Source: Flemingiibacterium sp045649205 (GTDB lineage: Bacteria > Bacillota > Clostridia > Oscillospirales > CAG-272). Taken from it: a stretch of DNA of 18,739 nt. A model generated the notes under the pieces. That model was given only the letters and a program-made list of their open reading frames with translations, was not told where the DNA came from and made no database searches. The stretch lies in assembly GCA_045649205.1 (NCBI GenBank), contig JAZRPJ010000135.1:1-18739 (forward strand), written 5' to 3'. This document shows, in pieces, positions 14,348-18,739 of this stretch. Within the stretch, counting starts at the first letter, position 1. Each line of letters begins with the position of its first letter. The position numbers were made by a program, and so were the translations under genes.

Positions 14348-17300
14348 TTACTGCTCGAAGCAATCAGTCACGTAGCCGTTGATGCTGTAGTAATCTACCC
14401 AGAATACTGCGGTGTGGTTAACGAAGATCTCAGCATCATCATCAGCATCATCGAAGTTGACGAAGGATACCTTGTGAGCACCGTTGAGGATACGGAGAGC
14501 ATCTTCACCGGTAACAACATCACCCATATCGTATCCGCAGATAGCGATTTCAGTTACGTCGTCATCAGCAGTGATTTCCATGTAGTTGCCGCCACCCACA
14601 TTGATGGTAGCGATGAGTCTGCCGTTCTTGTCGAAGTATGCGTTAACAACTTCTTCAGTAAGGCCGAGATCCCAGATGTCTGCAATGCCTTCGAGGCTTA
14701 CGGGCTCTTCAGTTGCAGGAACAGGTCCGCGCTGAGTGAGAGAACCGTCGCCTTCATAGTAGATGTTCTGGTCAGCTGTGCCGTTGATGAATGCCATTAC
14801 ATCATCGTAACCAATAGCGTCTCCGTAATCACCACCAGCTAATACAACGTTCTGAATGTTGTACTTCTTGGTGAGGTACTGAGCAGATGCAGAGTCAACG
14901 ATGTCAACATAATTGAGAACATCATCACCATAAGTGATGATCATGCCGTCTGCAGTTACATAGAAGTAGCAGTCATATGCACTATCAATTGCGATCGGCT
15001 TTTCGCCCTTGGAGAAGAGGTCCATAGTGATCCACTTACCGCTGTTGAAGTCGAAGATCTTAGCGTTGGGATACTTGTAGAAGGTTCCCTTGTAGTCGCC
15101 GTACTTGTCAACGAGACCGAATTCTTCTGCAGTACCGGTTTCAACATTGAGGTTGCCCTTGAGGTAACCAACGATGTTGCCCTCGCTTACGAAGTCAATA
15201 CCAGCCTTTACGCAGTCCTTAACAATGATGAGGTCTGCAGCAGCCTTGTACTTGTCAGCGAAGATCCATGTATCAGCGTCAAATTCGATGGATGCGTTGT
15301 AAGCAGCGCCGGTGTGAATCTGAACCTTGGTGTTCATAGGATTGTCTACATCGGTGTAGATGAAGTACCAAACGGTCTCAGCATCGGTGCGGAGCCAGTT
15401 GGTGGAATCCTGAGCGTCAATGCATTCGCCATCGCCGTTGAAGGAAATGGTAGAACCGTCATCAGAGAGGAGAGTAGCATCCTGGAAGATCGGGCCTTCG
15501 CCGTAGTAGTTGCCAAGGAAGTCTTCATAATCATCAAGGAAGATACCGAACTCGTAGGAGTCGCCCTTGTTCACGCCGTAGCGAGTGAAGTAGATAGAAC
15601 CAGGATTGTGGTAATTAGAGTTGTTGAGGAAGCCAGCGAACAACCAGTCATAGGTCTTGTAGCCGGAGATATCCTTGCCGTCAAGAACTGTGATATGAGC
15701 GGATTCAACGCGCTCGCCGCCGGTAACGATGTCGTAGTATACGCCATCATAGTAGAATTCGCGAGGAGTTTCGATGATAGCGATATCGTCAAGGATGCCT
15801 CTGTCGATTTCGCTGATCATGAGGATGTAGCCATTGTAAGCATAGTACATTACAGTAGCACCGGTGTCGAATCTGCTAACGAGAGTAGCGAGAGAGTCGT
15901 TGCCTGTGCCGTTGTATGTCTTGTAGTAGCCAAGAGCTGCGTACTCGTCGTTGTCAGCAAGGCTGAAGCCGGGAGCGAAAGGATCGCGGCGGCTGTTGAT
16001 ATTTGCGCCGAGAGTAGCGAATGTGGTCTGGTCAGCAGAGAATACGGGAAGAGTTACGCCGTCAACAGTTACGGTAACATTCTTACCCTTGTTGGTTACA
16101 GTGTACTTGGTGAGAGTACCGGTTACAGGCTCAAGAATATCAAGTACGGTAACCTTGTTGAGCTGATAGTTGTAGGTGTATACGGAGATAGCGCCTTCAA
16201 CCTGAGCTGCAGTGTCGGTGTATGTTACATCAGCAGCCTTGATATAGTTGTCCTTGCCTTCGAGAAGCTGAGATGCGAGAGCATCGTACTTGTCAGTACC
16301 AACTACATCGTAAACGCCCATGTATACAGGAACGTATACAGCACGCTCGTAGAGACCGTCGCGGTCGTCATCGTAAAGGTCGAGCTGGTAAGGGCCGGTA
16401 AGAGTGCTTGCGGGCTTAAGACCGTTGCCGGTACCGATACCGTACTTAGCAACTGCCTGCTCGTAAGAGATGGTCTTGCCGGTAGAGAACTCATAGTACC
16501 AAGTGTTGCCATTAGAGTCAACAGTGAGCTTTCTTGCAACTCTGTTTTCGTCAATGTCAACAACATACTCAGTAATTTCGTTGCTCTGAGAATCGGTAAC
16601 TCTTACAGTAAGAAGCTTTGCTTCGTACTGATTCAGGTACTTGCTGTCATAAACAGCGATGTTGTTCTTAAGTTCAGAAAGAACATAAGTATCGATAGCA
16701 GTGTAGGTAACGCCATCAACCTTGATAGTTCCCTCGCTAACAGTTACGCTGCCGTGAGGAACAGTCTTAGGAGCGTCGCCCATGATGTAAGCGCCGAAGG
16801 TACCATCTTCTTCATCAAAGTTGATGAGTTCTACAGAGTAGAAGAAGTAGTCTTCAACCTTATCTGCAGCGATACCGAGCTCTTCAGCAGGGATGTAGTA
16901 CATAGCACCGGTAGCAATACCGTCTACGAGAGACTGAACGCCAACATAGGTAACACCCTTGTCGTTCACGGTCTTGTCGAGGTAGCTGTTGTTACCATGG
17001 TACTGCTTAGGAGTAGCGGTGATAACGAAGAGATCAGTGTTGTCAGCAGTCTGAGCACTGAAGTTCTTGGAAGCGAGGGTCTCGCCGTTAACATCGCACC
17101 ATACGAGGTTGTAGATAACCTGTGCAGTTTCTTCTCTGGTAAGAGCCTGCTCAATAGCAACACCTTCGATACCTTCAGTGAGACCAAGGTTTACAGCGGT
17201 GTTGAAGTAGCCCCAAGGCCATTCGATCTTGCCGTCGTCAAGGCCGAGAGCACGGATTGCCATAGCAAGTGCTTCTACGTACTTGATGCCGTCGCCAGGA

Positions 17301-17674
17301 GCGTAAGTAGTGGGAGTCTTACCGGCAACAACGCCGTTAGCCCAAGCGTACTGAATAGCGCCCTGGAATTCGAAATTAGCAATATCTTCGAAGGGAGTTA
17401 CAGCTTCCTTCTTCCAAGCGGTGTTTGCGGGATCAACATCGCCGGTGAGAACTCTTGCCATGAAAATAGCCATCTGTTCTCTGTTAACGGGCTGCTTGGG
17501 ACCGAAGGTGGTCTCAGTCATACCCTGAATGATACCCTTCACAGTAAGGTCGTTGATAGCTTCTTCGTAGTTGCTACCAGCAACGTCAGTGAAGTCTGCA
17601 GAAACCATTGCAGAAGCGCTCATTACCATGATCATAGCGAGCACTAAAGCGAGGAATTTCTTGAGATTTCTCAT
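14348..17674 (-). CDS. S-layer protein with three N-terminal SLH domains
   Basis: A 1108-residue secreted cell-surface protein. A signal peptide (1-26, MRNLKKFLALVLAMIMVMS, cleavage after VSA) leads into three SLH domains: about 27-75 (FTDVAGSNYEEAINDLTVKG), 94-143 (FEDIANFEFQGAIQYAWANG) and 151-192 (NTAVNLGLTEGI, ALTREETAQVIYNL). SLH domains attach proteins to secondary cell-wall polymers. The remaining 900 residues are rich in Tyr, Asp, Gly, Val and Thr, look beta-rich and acidic, and match no family I recognise. An upstream in-frame start 45 codons earlier lies in the leader; the ATG at 17674 has AAGGAG about 9 nt ahead and begins the signal peptide. Codon choice is highly biased (Tyr TAC, Asn AAC, Lys AAG), unlike its neighbours and typical of very highly expressed genes. 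With its own promoter, a long leader and a strong terminator, it is probably the main S-layer subunit. Confidence 0.9.
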   Translation of the reverse strand: MRNLKKFLALVLAMIMVMSASAMVSADFTDVAGSNYEEAINDLTVKGIIQGMTETTFGPKQPVNREQMAIFMARVLTGDVDPANTAWKKEAVTPFEDIANFEFQGAIQYAWANGVVAGKTPTTYAPGDGIKYVEALAMAIRALGLDDGKIEWPWGYFNTAVNLGLTEGIEGVAIEQALTREETAQVIYNLVWCDVNGETLASKNFSAQTADNTDLFVITATPKQYHGNNSYLDKTVNDKGVTYVGVQSLVDGIATGAMYYIPAEELGIAADKVEDYFFYSVELINFDEEDGTFGAYIMGDAPKTVPHGSVTVSEGTIKVDGVTYTAIDTYVLSELKNNIAVYDSKYLNQYEAKLLTVRVTDSQSNEITEYVVDIDENRVARKLTVDSNGNTWYYEFSTGKTISYEQAVAKYGIGTGNGLKPASTLTGPYQLDLYDDDRDGLYERAVYVPVYMGVYDVVGTDKYDALASQLLEGKDNYIKAADVTYTDTAAQVEGAISVYTYNYQLNKVTVLDILEPVTGTLTKYTVTNKGKNVTVTVDGVTLPVFSADQTTFATLGANINSRRDPFAPGFSLADNDEYAALGYYKTYNGTGNDSLATLVSRFDTGATVMYYAYNGYILMISEIDRGILDDIAIIETPREFYYDGVYYDIVTGGERVESAHITVLDGKDISGYKTYDWLFAGFLNNSNYHNPGSIYFTRYGVNKGDSYEFGIFLDDYEDFLGNYYGEGPIFQDATLLSDDGSTISFNGDGECIDAQDSTNWLRTDAETVWYFIYTDVDNPMNTKVQIHTGAAYNASIEFDADTWIFADKYKAAADLIIVKDCVKAGIDFVSEGNIVGYLKGNLNVETGTAEEFGLVDKYGDYKGTFYKYPNAKIFDFNSGKWITMDLFSKGEKPIAIDSAYDCYFYVTADGMIITYGDDVLNYVDIVDSASAQYLTKKYNIQNVVLAGGDYGDAIGYDDVMAFINGTADQNIYYEGDGSLTQRGPVPATEEPVSLEGIADIWDLGLTEEVVNAYFDKNGRLIATINVGGGNYMEITADDDVTEIAICGYDMGDVVTGEDALRILNGAHKVSFVNFDDADDDAEIFVNHTAVFWVDYYSINGYVTDCFEQ

Positions 17675-17809
17675 TTTGTGTTTCTCCTTGTAAAAAATAA
17701 ATTTTGTTGGTAAAATCCAAACTGCCTTGTGAATCAAGCTTCCGGACCCGGTCTCACTCAAGTCCGCAGGCACAAATCCACTGCGACAATGAAGATTTTC
17801 CCTATACAT

Positions 17810-17838
17810 ATCATACTACAAGTGCCTTTTTTTTGCAA
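17810..17838 (-). promoter_or_regulatory. Predicted promoter and 129-nt leader of the S-layer gene
   Basis: On the minus strand TTGCAA (17833-17838) and TATGAT (17810-17815) are 17 bp apart. Initiation near 17803 gives an untranslated leader of about 129 nt to the ATG at 17674. Long stable leaders are common in S-layer mRNAs. The leader has a GC-rich segment (17741-17770, with CCGGACCCGG) able to fold locally. The hexamers are not perfect, so other start sites are possible. Confidence 0.55.
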
Positions 17839-17880
17839 TAGGTATATATGTTTTGTTATGTTATTGTAATTTTAAACCCA

Positions 17881-17920
17881 GTTAAAAATTACAAAACCCC
17901 GATAAAAAACGAGGTTTTGT
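17881..17920 (-). terminator. Probable terminator downstream of tadA
   Basis: An 11-bp stem (ACAAAACCCCG 17891-17901 with CGAGGTTTTGT 17910-17920; one position is a G-U pair in the minus-strand transcript) is followed by AATTTTTAAC on the minus strand. It lies about 120 nt past the tadA stop and ahead of the S-layer promoter, insulating the two genes. The U-tract begins two bases after the stem, so efficiency is uncertain. Confidence 0.6.
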
Positions 17921-17936
17921 ACATAATATATGGAGC

Positions 17937-17980
17937 AATATTTCCTGATGCCGCCTCTCTTTTCCGGTTTTGGAAATATT
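17937..17980. repeat. 9-bp inverted repeat between tadA and the S-layer promoter
   Basis: AATATTTCC (17937-17945) is exactly mirrored by GGAAATATT (17972-17980) across a 26-nt spacer. It could be a weak transcript hairpin after tadA or a protein-binding site about 100 bp upstream of the S-layer -35. No further gene is visible in 17816-18039. Confidence 0.3.
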
Positions 17981-18039
17981 TTTGACGGAATTTTACCGAT
18001 TTTTTAGACATACGGACCTTTTTGCAAGGAATAATAGTA

Positions 18040-18525
18040 TTATCTGTGCCTTGCACGCAGTTTTTCGAAGAAATCACGGAGAAGCAGAGTGGATTCTGTC
18101 TTGCAGACGCCGAAAACCACCTCCGGTCGATGGTTCAGTGGATAGAAGTTCAGATTCATAAGACTTCCGAAAGCTCCTGCCTTGGAATCTTTCGAGCCGA
18201 CGATCACCCGTCGGATCCTTGAATTTACAATGGCACCGGCACACATAGGGCAAGGTTCAAGAGTAACATACAGATCACACATATGGAGTCGCCATCCCCC
18301 AAGCTTCCGGCAAGCGGCATCTATTGCCATAACTTCTGCATGAGCGAGAGCATTTTTGTCGCACTCACGTCGGTTATACCCCTCGGCTATGATCTCACCG
18401 TCCTTCACCACCACCGCCCCCACGGGGACTTCTCCCATATCCGCGGCAAGTTTTGCAAGCTCAAGGGCGCGGTGCATGAACCGTATATCTGCAGAATCAA
18501 AGTCTTCATTATTATAAGGAAGCAT
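18040..18525 (-). CDS. tadA: tRNA-specific adenosine deaminase
   Basis: TadA deaminates the wobble adenosine A34 of tRNA-Arg(ACG) to inosine, letting one tRNA read several arginine codons; it is a zinc enzyme of the cytidine-deaminase fold, active in the cytosol. The 161-residue product shows the zinc-binding/catalytic HAE (His62-Ala63-Glu64) and PCPMC (Cys92, Cys95), EVPVGAVVV near the N-terminus, the substrate-loop sequence NSRIRRVIVGSKDSKAGAFGS and the C-terminal amphipathic helix LLLRDFFEKLRARHR. The ATG at 18525 is chosen because GGAGG lies 6 nt upstream; an in-frame GTG at 18543 is upstream of that site and would place it inside the gene. It appears to be a single-gene unit, with repeat DNA upstream and the S-layer gene downstream. 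Confidence 0.95.
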   Translation of the reverse strand: MLPYNNEDFDSADIRFMHRALELAKLAADMGEVPVGAVVVKDGEIIAEGYNRRECDKNALAHAEVMAIDAACRKLGGWRLHMCDLYVTLEPCPMCAGAIVNSRIRRVIVGSKDSKAGAFGSLMNLNFYPLNHRPEVVFGVCKTESTLLLRDFFEKLRARHR

Positions 18526-18531
18526 ATCAGT

Positions 18532-18536
18532 CCTCC
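18532..18536 (-). promoter_or_regulatory. Ribosome-binding site deciding the tadA start
   Basis: GGAGG is 6 nt ahead of the ATG at 18525 and lies downstream of the alternative GTG at 18543, excluding the longer N-terminus. Confidence 0.75.
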
Positions 18537-18579
18537 ATTTCACCGCCGCAACGATGGTACATCAAATCAAGCATTCTTT

Positions 18580-18739
18580 AAAGCCTCTCCCACTTGCAAT
18601 ACCGCGCAAAAGCGTTATTGCTGGAGAGAACGTGTCACGCTATTTGGCGTGACGGAGAGGGGTGTGAACATCTCAAAGCATCCCTCTCAGTCAGCTTCGC
18701 TGACAGCTCTCCCGCAGGGAAGTCGGATCGTAGCCATGT
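18580..18739. repeat. Hairpin-rich intergenic repeat at the right edge, partial
   Basis: No reading frame is supported here. The sequence is a chain of short hairpins: CAATACCGC with GCGTTATTG (about 18597-18620), GTCACGC-loop-GCGTGAC (18634-18653), GTCAGC-TTC-GCTGAC (18690-18704) and TCCC-gca-GGGA (18710-18720). The motif CCCTCTCAGTCAGC...GCTGACAGCTCTCCC resembles, from memory, a widespread intergenic repeat of gut Clostridia. It continues beyond the window and sits upstream of tadA, so it may also hold that gene's promoter, which I could not pick out. Confidence 0.5.

Noticed and set aside
15314..17647. 777-codon plus-strand open frame as a gene
   Set aside because: It is fully antisense to the SLH protein gene, has no domain and is explained by the sense gene's codon bias.
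17675..17809. 45-residue N-terminal extension of the S-layer protein
   Set aside because: It would put the signal peptide in the interior, and the ATG at 17674 has its own AAGGAG.
17889..18077. 62-codon minus-strand frame overlapping the tadA 3' end
   Set aside because: It overlaps tadA out of frame, crosses the probable terminator and has no domain.

Overview
The window looks like chromosomal DNA from an anaerobic, Gram-positive member of the Clostridia, probably Oscillospiraceae/Ruminococcaceae-like. The evidence is a large SLH-domain S-layer protein, strong AGGAGG ribosome-binding sites with frequent TTG/GTG starts, consensus sigma-A promoters, the oxygen-sensitive NadA/NadB route to NAD, and intergenic palindromic repeats of a kind I associate with that group. 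The taxonomic placement is inference.

Layout from left to right. (1) Positions 1-717 (-) hold a phage minor-capsid/head-morphogenesis gene that leaves the window at its 3' end and seems to lack its N-terminal part; it lies only 20 nt beyond the stop of the next gene. (2) A D-Ala-D-Ala carboxypeptidase (738-1871, -) and a lipoprotein that joins a trigger-factor-type FKBP domain to a lipobox (2002-3078, -) are separated by a clear terminator. (3) A seven-gene, closely packed minus-strand cluster runs from 10933 down to 3140: nadA, nadC, aroB, aroA, nadB, a DUF362/ferredoxin protein and ispE. It contains all three committed NAD genes (aspartate to nicotinate mononucleotide) with two shikimate genes inserted between nadC and nadB, followed by an isoprenoid (MEP pathway) kinase. 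(4) A divergent promoter region (10934-11234) separates the cluster from an AI-2E family membrane permease on the plus strand (11235-12617). (5) A strong hairpin terminator lies between that gene and a convergent diaminopimelate decarboxylase gene (lysA, 12695-13951, -), which has a perfect consensus promoter. (6) A GC-rich, palindrome-laden non-coding element fills 14047-14262. (7) A 1108-residue SLH-domain S-layer protein gene (14348-17674, -) has its own promoter, long leader and UUCG-loop terminator. (8) tadA (18040-18525, -) follows, and the right edge is a second hairpin-rich repeat.

Functionally the window is mostly core metabolism and cell envelope: NAD, aromatic amino acid, isoprenoid and lysine/meso-diaminopimelate supply, peptidoglycan trimming, extracytoplasmic protein folding, the S-layer, and tRNA wobble modification. 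I see no CRISPR array, defence island, rRNA or tRNA. I did not find a convincing new multi-gene system. The points most worth a second look are the abrupt phage/chromosome junction at about 720-740, an alanine at the glyphosate-determining glycine of AroA, the dyad over the nadA start site, the DUF362-ferredoxin gene fused translationally to nadB, and the two intergenic repeat elements.
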